Source: Deltaproteobacteria bacterium
GTDB taxonomy: Bacteria > Myxococcota_A > UBA796 > GCA-2862545
Assembly: GCA_007693595.1 (NCBI GenBank)
Contig: REDI01000050.1
Coordinates: 1-64,000, forward strand
Length of the DNA: 64,000 nucleotides
Direction: 5' to 3'
Below, piece after piece: positions 17,796 through 28,245 of this stretch (its first letter is position 1; each line of letters starts with the position of its first letter). The notes under the pieces were generated by a model, which ran no database searches, was not told the origin of the DNA, and was given only the letters and a program-made list of their open reading frames with translations. Made by a program: the position numbers and the translations under genes.

Positions 17796-19451
17796 TTAGA
17801 AGGCGTGCTTGACCTTGTCTTCGGGGACTTCCCATCGATGCAGGTCGTGCAAGGCGGAGAGGAGGTCGATGGAGGTGTTCTGAAAGCGGCTGTCGACCGC
17901 GACGATCTCGTCTCGCCACCACAGGAAGAGATAGGGCTGTTCTTGGTAGACGATCTCCTGCATCTCTTGCCAGATCGGAGCGGCCTGGGCGGGATCGGGG
18001 GTGCGCAGGCCCCGCTCGATCAGCTCGTCGACCTTCTTGTTCTGGTAGGAGGTGAAGTTGAAGGAGCGGGTCTCGCCGGAGTGCCACAAGGCCTTGGGAT
18101 CGATGTAGAGATCGGCGGCCCATCCGCTCAGGGCGGCCTCGAAGTCCTTGTCGTTCAGGCGGTCGCTGATCTCGTGGAAGTCCAAGGCTTCGACGTGGAC
18201 CCGGATCCCGATCTCCTTGAGGTTGGCTTGGAGGAGCTCGGCGGTCTGGATGCGGCGGTCATTCCCGCGCTCGGTCAAGAGGGTGAACTCGAGCTTGACG
18301 CCGTCTTTATCGCGCACGCCATCGCCGTCGGAGTCGGACCAACCCGCCTCTTCGAGCAGGGTGCGGGCCCGCTCGACGTCCTGCTTGATGGGCTCGATCT
18401 TGGTACGGACGGCGCAGAGCTCTGGGGTGAGGCTGCTCACCGCTTGCTCCGCGTGGACCTGTCCGCTGCGGCTCTTGAGGAGGCGATCGATCATGTGGTC
18501 GATGTTCACGGCGTGCGCGACTGCGCGGCGCACCCGCACATCTTCGAAGCGGGCGTCGGTCAGGTTCCAGGCGACGTAGTCCATGAAGCGTCGGCCGCGC
18601 TGCTCGATTCGGAGGTTCTTGTGGCTCTCGCGTAGGGCGTCGGCGTCGGCGACCGAGAGGCCGTCGACGAGGTCGATCTCGCCGTCTTTGAGGGCCTTGA
18701 TACGATCTTTATAGTCGGGGATGATCCTGAACTGGACCCGCTGGAGCCGGGCGTGGTGCTCGACAGGCCCCGAGAAGTTGGGGTTGGACTCGATCAGAAT
18801 GTGCTCGCCCGGCTTGTGCTCGGCCAGGCGGAACGGCCCGGTTGGCACCGGGGTCTTGGCGATGTCGTGGGTTGAGAGATCGCGGCGATCGGCGTCGGCG
18901 AGCAGGTGCTTGGGCAAGTAGTAGCCTGTGGCCTGCGAGAGGCGAGTATAGTGGTTGCCGGTTTCTTTATAGGTGAACCGAAGCGCGTGATCCGATCGGG
19001 CCTCGGGGGGGCCCGCGAGGGGCTCGGTGTAGCCGACGCGCGGGCTGTTGACGGCGGGATCTGCGAGCAGCTCGTAGGCGAACACGAAGTCGTGGGCGGT
19101 GACGGGGGTTCCGTCGGACCAGGTGATGTCGTCGCGCAGCTCGAGGTCGAGGGTGCGGCTCTTATCGCCCCAGGTCCATGCCTTGACCAGCCTTGGGCGA
19201 AACTTGAGGGAGCAGTCGAACTCGGCGTGTACCCCCTCGAAGTAGAGGTTGCTGTAGACCTTGCTGTCGATGGCGCTCTGGGAGAGGATCGGCAGGAGGG
19301 TCTGGGTGTCGGAGGCGACGGCGACGGTGAGCATGTCTCGGGGTTCGGGCGCCGGCTCGGCGGGGGTGGGCGTGGGTGTGGGCTCGCTCGGCGTGCAGGC
19401 GAGCCCGAGGACAGCGGCGAGCGAGATCAGGGGGGCGGAGCGGTGGACCAT
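17796..19451 (-). CDS. Extracellular solute-binding lipoprotein, family 5 (peptide/nickel ABC type), orphan
   Basis: 551 residues from the ATG at 19449-19451. The lipoprotein signal ends LGLAC (Cys19) and is followed by a Pro/Thr repeat linker (TPTPTPAEPAPEP). The mature part has the family-5 hallmarks: WTWGDKSRTLDLELRDDITWSDGTPVTAHDFVFAYELL, and the C-terminal WAADLYIDP ... NFTSYQNKKVDELI region. It should bind oligopeptides or a similar ligand for an ABC importer. No permease or ATPase genes flank it, so it either pairs with a transporter elsewhere or has a sensing role. Confidence 0.9.
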   Translation of the reverse strand: MVHRSAPLISLAAVLGLACTPSEPTPTPTPAEPAPEPRDMLTVAVASDTQTLLPILSQSAIDSKVYSNLYFEGVHAEFDCSLKFRPRLVKAWTWGDKSRTLDLELRDDITWSDGTPVTAHDFVFAYELLADPAVNSPRVGYTEPLAGPPEARSDHALRFTYKETGNHYTRLSQATGYYLPKHLLADADRRDLSTHDIAKTPVPTGPFRLAEHKPGEHILIESNPNFSGPVEHHARLQRVQFRIIPDYKDRIKALKDGEIDLVDGLSVADADALRESHKNLRIEQRGRRFMDYVAWNLTDARFEDVRVRRAVAHAVNIDHMIDRLLKSRSGQVHAEQAVSSLTPELCAVRTKIEPIKQDVERARTLLEEAGWSDSDGDGVRDKDGVKLEFTLLTERGNDRRIQTAELLQANLKEIGIRVHVEALDFHEISDRLNDKDFEAALSGWAADLYIDPKALWHSGETRSFNFTSYQNKKVDELIERGLRTPDPAQAAPIWQEMQEIVYQEQPYLFLWWRDEIVAVDSRFQNTSIDLLSALHDLHRWEVPEDKVKHAF

Positions 19452-19480
19452 GGGGCCTCCAAGGGAGATGCTCGGTGGCT

Positions 19481-19509
19481 CCTGTACCTGTCCCCAGGGA
19501 CCGGGTCAA
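19481..19509 (-). promoter_or_regulatory. Putative promoter of the solute-binding lipoprotein gene
   Basis: Minus strand TTGACC (19504-19509; 5 of 6), a 17-bp spacer and TACAGG (19481-19486; 3 of 6 including the leading TA). The predicted start is about 20-25 nt before the ATG. The weak -10 keeps confidence low. Confidence 0.38.
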
Positions 19510-19591
19510 CCGAGGCCGAGTCGTCCACTGAGCCCTCCTGTCCTGGAGCGCACGGATCGCTAGCCTTGGGGCTCTGAATGGAGCGCAGGGG

Positions 19592-20461
19592 TCACTCCGC
19601 TGAAGGGGAGCGTGACAAACCTGTCACCACGCGCTGCCGCCCAGCGAGATCGCGCAGCACCCGCACGCCTTCAAAGCCTGCCTGGCGAAGGATCTTGGCG
19701 GTCTGCTCACCCTGATCGTGCCCGATCTCGACGAGGAAGCCCCTCCGTGCCCTGGACGCCGCTCGATCGGCGAGTCGCCTCACGATCTGCAGGCCATCGG
19801 GGCCTCCGTCGAGGGCGACGCGAGGCTCCCAGGTCGAGACCTCGGGCATCAAGGCCTCGATCGCGCCGCTCGGAATGTAGGGAGGGTTGGAGACCACCCA
19901 GTCGATGGGCCTATCGGCGGGGATGGGTGAGAGCAGGTCGCCGCGCAAGACCGCCACCCGAGCTCCGAGATCGAGCCGCGCGACGTTCCGACGGGTGTTC
20001 TCGAGGGCTGCTTCGGAGAGATCGGTGGCGTAGAGCCGGACCTGGGGCCGCGCGGCAGCGATGGCTAGCCCCACCGCCCCCGTGCCACACCCGACATCGG
20101 CGAGGTAGACGGGCTCAGGGGCATCCAGGGGGAGCAGCTCCAGGGCGGCCTCGACGAGGGTCTCGGTGTCGGGTCGGGGATCGAGAACGTCGGCATCGAC
20201 GTAGAGCTCGACGTTGTGAAAGCCCCGCTCTCCCAGGATCCAGGCGAGGGGCTCGCGCTTTCCTCTCCGCGCGACCAGCGCGCGGATCCGGGCGAGCTCC
20301 TCGGAGCTCAGCGGACGCTCGAACTGAAGCAGGACCTGCAGGCGCGGGATCTTCAGCGCGGCCGAGAGGAGCCAGTCGGCGTCGATCTCGGGGGTCGGGA
20401 CGCCCCGCTCGGTGAACCAGGCCACGGTCTTTCTACGGATCTCACCGACGGTGACCGACAT
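19592..20461 (-). CDS. prmC: Release factor glutamine N5-methyltransferase PrmC
   Basis: 289 residues from the ATG at 20459-20461. It methylates the Gln of the GGQ motif of peptide-chain release factors. It has the N-terminal helical domain, the SAM-binding loop LADVGCGTGAVGLAIA and the catalytic VVSNPPYIP motif, then WEPRVALDGGPDGL. It follows prfA, its substrate gene, by 8 bp, the usual arrangement. It is the last gene of the rho-rpmE-prfA-prmC block. Confidence 0.95.
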   Translation of the reverse strand: MSVTVGEIRRKTVAWFTERGVPTPEIDADWLLSAALKIPRLQVLLQFERPLSSEELARIRALVARRGKREPLAWILGERGFHNVELYVDADVLDPRPDTETLVEAALELLPLDAPEPVYLADVGCGTGAVGLAIAAARPQVRLYATDLSEAALENTRRNVARLDLGARVAVLRGDLLSPIPADRPIDWVVSNPPYIPSGAIEALMPEVSTWEPRVALDGGPDGLQIVRRLADRAASRARRGFLVEIGHDQGEQTAKILRQAGFEGVRVLRDLAGRQRVVTGLSRSPSAE

Positions 20462-20469
20462 GGGGGCGG

Positions 20470-21558
20470 TCAGAGCGTGTGGCCCTGCTCGGCGAGCAAG
20501 GCGGCCTGATGGTGGGCCATCAGGGGCTCGATCACGGGGCGAAGATCCCCGCTGACCACGCGATCAAGGTTATACATCGTCAGGTTGATCCGGTGGTCGG
20601 TGAGCCGGTTCTGGGGGAAGTTGTAGGTCCGGATCCGCTCCGAGCGATCGCCGGAGCCCACCTGACTCTTGCGCTCCGCGGCCTCGGCGGCGTGTCGCTC
20701 CGCCTCCATCTTTTCGTACAGACGAGTCTTGAGCACGCGCATCGCCTTGTCGCGGTTCTTGATCTGGGACTTCTCGTCTTGGCACTGGACGGTAAGGCCG
20801 GTGGGGATGTGCACGATCCGCACGGCCGAGTCGGTCGTGTTTACGGACTGCCCGCCTGGACCACTGGCACGCATCACGTCGATTCGAAGCTCCTTGGGAT
20901 CGATCTGGACCTCGACCTCCTCGGGCTCGGGCATGACGGCGACGGTCGCGGCCGAGGTGTGGATTCGGCCTTGGGACTCCGTCGCGGGGACCCGCTGCAC
21001 GCGGTGGACCCCGGACTCGAAGCGAAGGAGCTTGTAGGCGTTGTCACCCGAGACTGAGGCGATGATCTCCTTGAAACCCATGGCGCTGCCCGCGACCGAG
21101 ATCTCGCTGCTGGACAGCACGTCGAAGCTGAGCCCCTCGGCCTCGCCGAAGCGGCTGTACATACGGTAGAGATCGGCGGCGAACAGGGCCGCTTCATCGC
21201 CGCCGGTGCCCGCGCGGATCTCGAGCAGGATCGGACGCCCCTCGTGGGGGTCCTGGGGCAGCAGGAGGAGCTTGAGCTCTTTGGTTCGGGCGTCGAGCTG
21301 CTCCTCGAGGCTGGTGATCTCGGCGCGGACGAGGGCCCGCATCTCGGGGTCGGACTCTTCGGAGGCCATCTCGCGGGTCTCGGTGAGCTCGGCCTCGAGA
21401 CGCACCGTGTCTTGCCAGACCTCGACGATCTGGCTGACGTGGGCGTGCTCCTTGCTCAGTCGGCGTAGTCGCGAGACATCGCTGCCTAGAGCGGGATCCA
21501 TGAGCGCGGTGTTGAGCGCTTCGAGCCGTTGCTCAAAGACGCGGAGCTGCTCGCTCAT
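20470..21558 (-). CDS. prfA: Peptide chain release factor 1
   Basis: 362 residues, a typical length. The codon-recognition tripeptide PAT is present (RVPATESQGR), which marks RF1 (UAA/UAG) rather than RF2. The catalytic GGQ is in ASGPGGQSVNTTDSAVRI. An N-terminal helical domain and a C-terminal helix are present. ATG at 21556-21558. It lies between rpmE (53 bp upstream) and prmC (8 bp downstream) and acts on the ribosome. Confidence 0.97.
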   Translation of the reverse strand: MSEQLRVFEQRLEALNTALMDPALGSDVSRLRRLSKEHAHVSQIVEVWQDTVRLEAELTETREMASEESDPEMRALVRAEITSLEEQLDARTKELKLLLLPQDPHEGRPILLEIRAGTGGDEAALFAADLYRMYSRFGEAEGLSFDVLSSSEISVAGSAMGFKEIIASVSGDNAYKLLRFESGVHRVQRVPATESQGRIHTSAATVAVMPEPEEVEVQIDPKELRIDVMRASGPGGQSVNTTDSAVRIVHIPTGLTVQCQDEKSQIKNRDKAMRVLKTRLYEKMEAERHAAEAAERKSQVGSGDRSERIRTYNFPQNRLTDHRINLTMYNLDRVVSGDLRPVIEPLMAHHQAALLAEQGHTL

Positions 21559-21611
21559 GGCGCCTCCAGATCAGGGTGGGCGGCGGCGCAGCCAGACGGG
21601 AGCGGGGCCGC

Positions 21612-21899
21612 TCAGCTCTCGGTGGACTCGGCCGCTTCGCCGCCGTGCTCTTCGGGACGCGCGAAGCCGTACTTGCGGTAGAAGCGCTCGACCCGACCCG
21701 CGGTGTCCATGAGCTTCTGGGTGCCGGTGTAGAAGGGGTGCGAGGTCGCGGAGATGTCGAGGTTGACCAAGGGGTAGGTCTCACCGTCGATCTCGGTGGT
21801 GTGCTTGGTGTTGATCGTAGACCGCGTGATGAACTGGAAGTCGTTCGTGATGTCGCGGAAGACGACGAAGCGATACTCGGGGTGGATGCCCTTTTGCAT
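21612..21899 (-). CDS. rpmE: 50S ribosomal protein L31, type B
   Basis: 95 residues from the ATG at 21897-21899. The start [20 protein letters not shown] is characteristic of L31, and the absence of the zinc-binding CxxC marks the Zn-independent B type. It has the expected [25 protein letters not shown] body. A C-terminal acidic extension ([14 protein letters not shown]) is longer than usual. I rejected the in-frame upstream extension because it is not L31-like. Its place between rho and prfA is the conserved order. Confidence 0.95.
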   Translation of the reverse strand: MQKGIHPEYRFVVFRDITNDFQFITRSTINTKHTTEIDGETYPLVNLDISATSHPFYTGTQKLMDTAGRVERFYRKYGFARPEEHGGEAAESTES

Positions 21900-22104
21900 G
21901 GGAGACCTCGGAGCGGAAGGGGGCACGGCGGGACGGCCCGCTGCCCGCAAGGGGTGGTGGGGTGCGCAGCGAAGGCGCACGCAGGACGGCGGCTACTCAC
22001 CGGTTCAGGGTCATCTGTCAACCCGGATTCGTCACGCGAGGCCGCCACGACGCGCTGTCGCGCGGCCCCGCGGGGCTGGGATGGGGGAAGTCTCGGTGAG
22101 GGGT

Positions 22105-23319
22105 TCAGCCGGTGGCGGTCGCGGCGGTGGGGCCTGTGGCGACCCAGGTGAGCAGGGCGGCGGCGTCTTCGACGGCATCGCCGGTCAGTGAGCGCCTCCA
22201 CTGCTCCATGGCGGCGAGCTCGTCGCCCTGGAGGAGACGCTCGGAGCGCAGGGTGAAGCTCCGGCCGACGTCAATCGGGGGCCGGATCCCGCGGTCTGCG
22301 ACCTCGCTCGACAGGATCAGCTCCCAGTTCACGACCTCGGCGAGGTCATCGAGGAGGGCTTGGCACAGTCTGCTGTCGCTGTCGCCCGAGATCAGGCCCA
22401 GCACCGTGAGCGAACCGCCCTCTTCGAGGGCGCGGGCGGCGCCGAGGTAGCGGCGGAGCCGGTGAAGCGCGGCGACGTCGACCCCCCCGATCTCGCGTCC
22501 GGCTGGGGGCAGCTCGGCGAGGCAGGCCCGGAGCAGGCGAGTGAGCGAGTCGACCAAGACGACCACGTTGTCCCCGTGCTCCACCTGTCGACGGGCGCGC
22601 TCGAAGACGATGTCGGCGACCTGCACGTGGCGGGAGGCGGGGTCGTCGAAGGGGGTCGCGATGACCTCGGCGGTGGTGGCCTGTCGCCACTCTTGGATCT
22701 CTTCGGGGCGCTCACCGATGAGCAGGACTGTGACCTCGAGCTCCTCGTCGGCGGTGAGGACCTCGCAGATCCGGCGGAGCACGTCGACCCGCCCGGTGCG
22801 AGCGGGCGCGACGAAGAGCCCGCGCTGACCCAGGCCCAGGGGGCACACCTTGTCGATCGCTCGCAGGACGGGATCTTTGCCGAGGGGGATGCGCTCGTCG
22901 GGGTAGATGGCGGTGAGCTGATCGAAGCTGATGGGGTCGTGGCCGGGGGGCTCGCCGTTGATCGACTCGACCCGGAGCAGGGCGGTGTAGCGCTCACCCT
23001 CTTTGGGAGGTCTGACGTGCCCGACCACGGTGTCGCCCGTCTGGAGCTTGAACCGACGGATCTGGCTCTGCGAGACGTAGATGTCTTCGGTGCCGGGGAG
23101 GAAGTTGTCGTCGGGGCTGCGCAGGAAGCCGAAGCCTTCGCTGTGGACCTCGAGCACGCCCCGACCGAGGTTCACACCGTCGAGGGCGGCCTGGGCACGA
23201 GCGATGTGGAAGATGATCTCACCCCGGCGGTGAGGCAAGGTGGTGAGGCCAAGGCCCTGGGCGAGCTCGCGCAGCTCGTCAGGGGAGGCATCGTGCAGGG
23301 AGGGCAGATCGATAGCCAT
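22105..23319 (-). CDS. rho: Rho-family protein with a disrupted ATP-binding site (pseudo-Rho)
   Basis: 404 residues from the ATG at 23317-23319. The N-terminal helix domain (1-45) and cold-shock/OB RNA-binding domain (about 52-120; GVLEVHSEGFGFLR, YVSQSQIRRFKLQTGD, RPPKEGERY) are excellent Rho matches. The ATPase domain is recognisable (GQRGLFVAP, ERPEEI, DDPASRHVQVADIV, VDSLTRL, EEGGSLTV). However, the P-loop is ARTGRV (172-178 region) where Rho has KAGKT, the Asp of DERPEE is Gly (GERPEE, 202-206), the R-loop segment SKMDE is replaced, and the arginine-finger position appears to be Leu. RNA binding should persist but ATP-driven translocation should not. It sits at the ancestral rho position before rpmE, so an active rho may exist elsewhere. 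Confidence 0.88.
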   Translation of the reverse strand: MAIDLPSLHDASPDELRELAQGLGLTTLPHRRGEIIFHIARAQAALDGVNLGRGVLEVHSEGFGFLRSPDDNFLPGTEDIYVSQSQIRRFKLQTGDTVVGHVRPPKEGERYTALLRVESINGEPPGHDPISFDQLTAIYPDERIPLGKDPVLRAIDKVCPLGLGQRGLFVAPARTGRVDVLRRICEVLTADEELEVTVLLIGERPEEIQEWRQATTAEVIATPFDDPASRHVQVADIVFERARRQVEHGDNVVVLVDSLTRLLRACLAELPPAGREIGGVDVAALHRLRRYLGAARALEEGGSLTVLGLISGDSDSRLCQALLDDLAEVVNWELILSSEVADRGIRPPIDVGRSFTLRSERLLQGDELAAMEQWRRSLTGDAVEDAAALLTWVATGPTAATATG

Positions 23320-23397
23320 GGAGGAACCTGGAAGGAGCAGCGCTCGGAGCGGGCCGCGCCGGGGAGGGAGGGGGGAGGCAGGACAAGGGAGGGCCGG

Positions 23398-23426
23398 ATT
23401 ATCCCCCCTTGGCGAGGGGCTGTCAA
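23398..23426 (-). promoter_or_regulatory. Near-consensus sigma-70 promoter of the rho-like gene
   Basis: Minus strand perfect TTGACA (23421-23426), a 17-bp spacer and GATAAT (23398-23403; 5 of 6). The predicted start is near 23391, giving a leader of about 70 nt before the ATG at 23319. It is one of the best promoters in the window. Confidence 0.78.
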
Positions 23427-23487
23427 CCCGGCTCGGGTGGCTCCGGGGTCGTGGGGCGCCGGTCGATCCGCCCCTCGCCCGACGGGC

Positions 23488-25647
<2,160 letters not shown>

Positions 25648-25875
25648 TCAGGCGCACTCTTCGTCGACGCACGCGTCGTAGCGGGAGAGGCAGTCCCCGT
25701 GGCAGGCGTCGCGGCACATGTCGTCGGCTCCGCAGTCGCGGTCGCAGAGGTCGCGGCAGGAGATCAGCTCGCGCTGCCAGCAGATCTCCTCGCACTCCGA
25801 GCGCGCGCTCGCGGACGTGGGGTCGGGCTCGCCACCGCAGCCGAGCAGGATCAGAGAGGGGATGAGACGCAGCAT
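25648..25875 (-). CDS. Small Cys-rich lipoprotein (75 aa)
   Basis: The ATG at 25873-25875 opens MLRLIPSLILLGCGG, a lipoprotein signal with the lipid Cys at 13. The mature 62 residues carry ten further cysteines, mostly in CxxxC and CxxxxC spacings (SECEEIC, DLCDRDC, DMCRDACHGDC, DACVDEEC), with many Asp/Glu. This suggests a disulfide-knotted or metal-binding exported mini-protein. Such proteins recur in myxobacteria, but I know no function for this one. It is upstream of ligA on the same strand (21 bp gap) and divergent from the ALDH gene. Confidence 0.7.
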   Translation of the reverse strand: MLRLIPSLILLGCGGEPDPTSASARSECEEICWQRELISCRDLCDRDCGADDMCRDACHGDCLSRYDACVDEECA

Positions 25876-25994
25876 CACAGACCTCCGGGGTGCGGACGAG
25901 AGGTATACGCGCTCCGACGCCACCCGGCGAGCGGCCCTCGCAAGCGACGCCGGCTCGGATCGGATACGACGCGGGCTTGACCCAGGAGACCCCT

Positions 25995-27509
25995 ATGCAC
26001 GACGTACTCAAGCGCCTTGGAATCGACGAAGAGACCTACGGAGCGGCCGGAGCCGGCGGCTTCTACCCGACCGCCGGTCCGTTGATCACCAGCACCAACC
26101 CGACCACCGGCGAGGCCCTCGCCAAGGTCCGCCTCGGGCGTCGCGACGACTACGACCGCGTCATCACCGAAGCGCATGACGCGTTTTTGCGTTGGCGCAT
26201 GCTGCCCGCGCCCAAGCGGGGCGAGATCGTCCGACAGATGGGCGAAGCCCTGCGAGAGCACAAGGATGATCTCGGGGCTCTCATTAGCCTCGAGGTCGGC
26301 AAGATCCGCAGCGAAGGCTTGGGCGAGGTGCAAGAGAGCATCGATATGGCGGAGCTGGCCGTAGGCATGTCGCGGCAGCTCTACGGGCTCTCCATGCACA
26401 GCGAGCGCCCCCAGCACCGCATGTACGAGCAGTGGCACCCCCTCGGGGTGGTCGGGGTCATCACGGCCTTCAACTTCCCCAACGCCGTGTGGGCATGGAA
26501 CGCCATGGTCGCGCTGATCGCCGGCGACTCCGTCGTCTGGAAGCCCTCTCTCAAGGCGCCTCTCACCGCGATCGCCACCCATAAGATCTGCGATCAGGTC
26601 CTCCAAGACGCCGGCTTTGGAGGGGTGCTCGGCCTCATCATCGGCGAAGACAAGGTGGTGGGCGACGCGCTGATCCGCGACCGGCGCCTCCCCCTGATCT
26701 CGGCGACGGGTTCAACGCGCATGGGGCGGCACGTCAGCGCGGTGGTGGCCAGCCGCCTCGGCCGATGTCTGCTCGAGCTCGGCGGGAACAACGCGGTGAT
26801 CGTGCATCGCGACGCAGACCTGGATCTCGCGATCCGCGGCGTGGCCTTCGGGGCGTGCGGCACGGCCGGTCAGCGCTGCACCTCGACCCGTCGCCTCTTC
26901 CTCCACCAAGACATCGCCGAGGCCTTCGTCGACCGATTGGTGGCGGCGTACAACACCCTTCCCATCGGCGATCCGCTCGATGAAGGCACCCTGGTGGGTC
27001 CCCTCATCGATCAGGACGCGGTCACGATGTACGAGCGCGCCATCGCGAGCATCAAGGAGCAGGGCGGCGAGATCCTCTGCGGAGGCCAGCGGGTGGACCG
27101 CCCTGGCCACTTCGTGAAGCCGACCCTGGTGAGGGCACCCCTCGACCTGCCCATGGCCAAGGAAGAGACCTTCGCCCCCATCCTCTATGTGTTCACCTAC
27201 GATGATCTCGACCGGGCGATCGCCGCCCAGAACGACGTCGACCAGGGGCTCTCGAGCGCGATCTTCACCGACAGCTTCCGTGCGGCCGAGACCTTCCTCT
27301 CGCACGCGGGGAGCGACTGCGGGATCGCCAACGTCAACATCGGCACCAGCGGCGCCGAGATCGGCGGGGCCTTCGGCGGCGAGAAGGACACCGGCGGGGG
27401 GCGCGAGGCGGGCTCCGACTCGTGGAAGGCCTATATGCGACGTCAGACCTGCACCCTCAACTGGGGTTCCGAGCTTCCGCTCGCCCAAGGCGTGAGCTTC
27501 GATGTCTGA
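25995..27509 (+). CDS. Aldehyde dehydrogenase, ALDH7 (alpha-aminoadipic semialdehyde dehydrogenase-like)
   Basis: 504 residues from the ATG at 25995 with AGGAGA 6 nt upstream. It oxidises an aldehyde to the acid with NAD(P)+. Motifs: ITAFNFPNAVWAWN (coenzyme-site Asn), KPSLKAPLTA, SATGSTRMG, the general base region LELGGNNA, and catalytic Cys in GTAGQRCTSTRR. The C-terminal FGGEKDTGGGREAGSDSWKAYMRR signature is specific to the antiquitin/ALDH7 branch. A role in lysine (piperideine/aminoadipate) catabolism is likely from the family. It is a lone gene with no lysine-pathway neighbours. Confidence 0.92.
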   Translation: MHDVLKRLGIDEETYGAAGAGGFYPTAGPLITSTNPTTGEALAKVRLGRRDDYDRVITEAHDAFLRWRMLPAPKRGEIVRQMGEALREHKDDLGALISLEVGKIRSEGLGEVQESIDMAELAVGMSRQLYGLSMHSERPQHRMYEQWHPLGVVGVITAFNFPNAVWAWNAMVALIAGDSVVWKPSLKAPLTAIATHKICDQVLQDAGFGGVLGLIIGEDKVVGDALIRDRRLPLISATGSTRMGRHVSAVVASRLGRCLLELGGNNAVIVHRDADLDLAIRGVAFGACGTAGQRCTSTRRLFLHQDIAEAFVDRLVAAYNTLPIGDPLDEGTLVGPLIDQDAVTMYERAIASIKEQGGEILCGGQRVDRPGHFVKPTLVRAPLDLPMAKEETFAPILYVFTYDDLDRAIAAQNDVDQGLSSAIFTDSFRAAETFLSHAGSDCGIANVNIGTSGAEIGGAFGGEKDTGGGREAGSDSWKAYMRRQTCTLNWGSELPLAQGVSFDV

Positions 27510-27594
27510 CCGACCGAGGGTGGTGCCGCGAGCGGCTGCGGTTGACCCTGCCCGTCGCCGGTCTTAGGGGGGCGGCCGACACGTAGGAGGAATG

Positions 27595-28209
27595 ATGGGC
27601 ATCCGCAGCACTCTCGCATCGGTCATCGGCGGCGAACAGGTCGAGGCCAGGCTTCGCGACCTCGTCGAGGGCATCCTTGCCTCCAAGAGCTTCGCGCGTC
27701 CGGCCGATCTGCAGGAGATGCGGGATCGGCTCGCGGCGCTCGAGGGCGGCTCGACCGGCAGCGCCTCCGACCTGGCGCCTCGGGTCAAGGCCCTCGAGAC
27801 CGACAACGCCTCCTTGCGCAAGAAGATCGACCTGCTCCGCGGCGCGGTCGACGCGGCGACCTCCCAGCTCTCCGAGGTCCGCAAGGGCATCGACGACGCC
27901 CACGGCGAGGCCCGCAAGGCGCTCAGCCGCGCCGAGTCCGCCTTGGCCACCGCCGAGTCCCTCTCCGATGGCATCGAAGAGCTCGAGCGCGTCACCGACG
28001 CGAGCAGCGGGGCCGACAGCCGGATCGACCTCAACGTCGCCACGGTCGATCAGCTCGAGGGCCTGTCAGGCATCGGGCCCTCCATGGCGCAGCGGATCGT
28101 CGATAACCGCGACGAGAAGGGGCCCTTCCACAAGGTCTCGGACCTCTCGCGGGTCAAGGGGCTCGGGGCAGCCACGGTCAAGAAGCTCGACGCCTTCCTG
28201 CGCGTCTGA
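27595..28209 (+). CDS. Coiled-coil protein with C-terminal ComEA-type helix-hairpin-helix
   Basis: Two adjacent ATGs (27592, 27595) follow AGGAGG; the second has the more usable spacing. Residues about 45-140 form a charged coiled coil with heptads (LEGG ... LAPRVKALETDNASLRKKIDLLRGAV). Residues about 145-204 are a double helix-hairpin-helix: IDLNVATVDQLEGLSGIGPSMAQRIVDNR and SDLSRVKGLGAATVKKLDAFL, the ComEA/competence type that binds DNA backbone. Unlike ComEA, there is no membrane anchor or signal, so a cytoplasmic DNA-binding role fits better. The N-terminus (IRSTLASVIGGEQVEARLRDLVEG) is unassigned. Confidence 0.82.
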   Translation: MGIRSTLASVIGGEQVEARLRDLVEGILASKSFARPADLQEMRDRLAALEGGSTGSASDLAPRVKALETDNASLRKKIDLLRGAVDAATSQLSEVRKGIDDAHGEARKALSRAESALATAESLSDGIEELERVTDASSGADSRIDLNVATVDQLEGLSGIGPSMAQRIVDNRDEKGPFHKVSDLSRVKGLGAATVKKLDAFLRV

Positions 28210-28245
28210 TCGGACCTGCGTCCGCGCGCACGTCTCCCTCGGGGG

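Noticed and set aside
22016-22021. Perfect TTGACA on the minus strand before rpmE
   Set aside because: No acceptable -10 hexamer lies 16-18 bp downstream (GAGTAG at 17 bp), so I do not call a promoter.
25876-25994. TATACC as a -10 for the Cys-rich lipoprotein
   Set aside because: No -35-like sequence at any allowed spacing.
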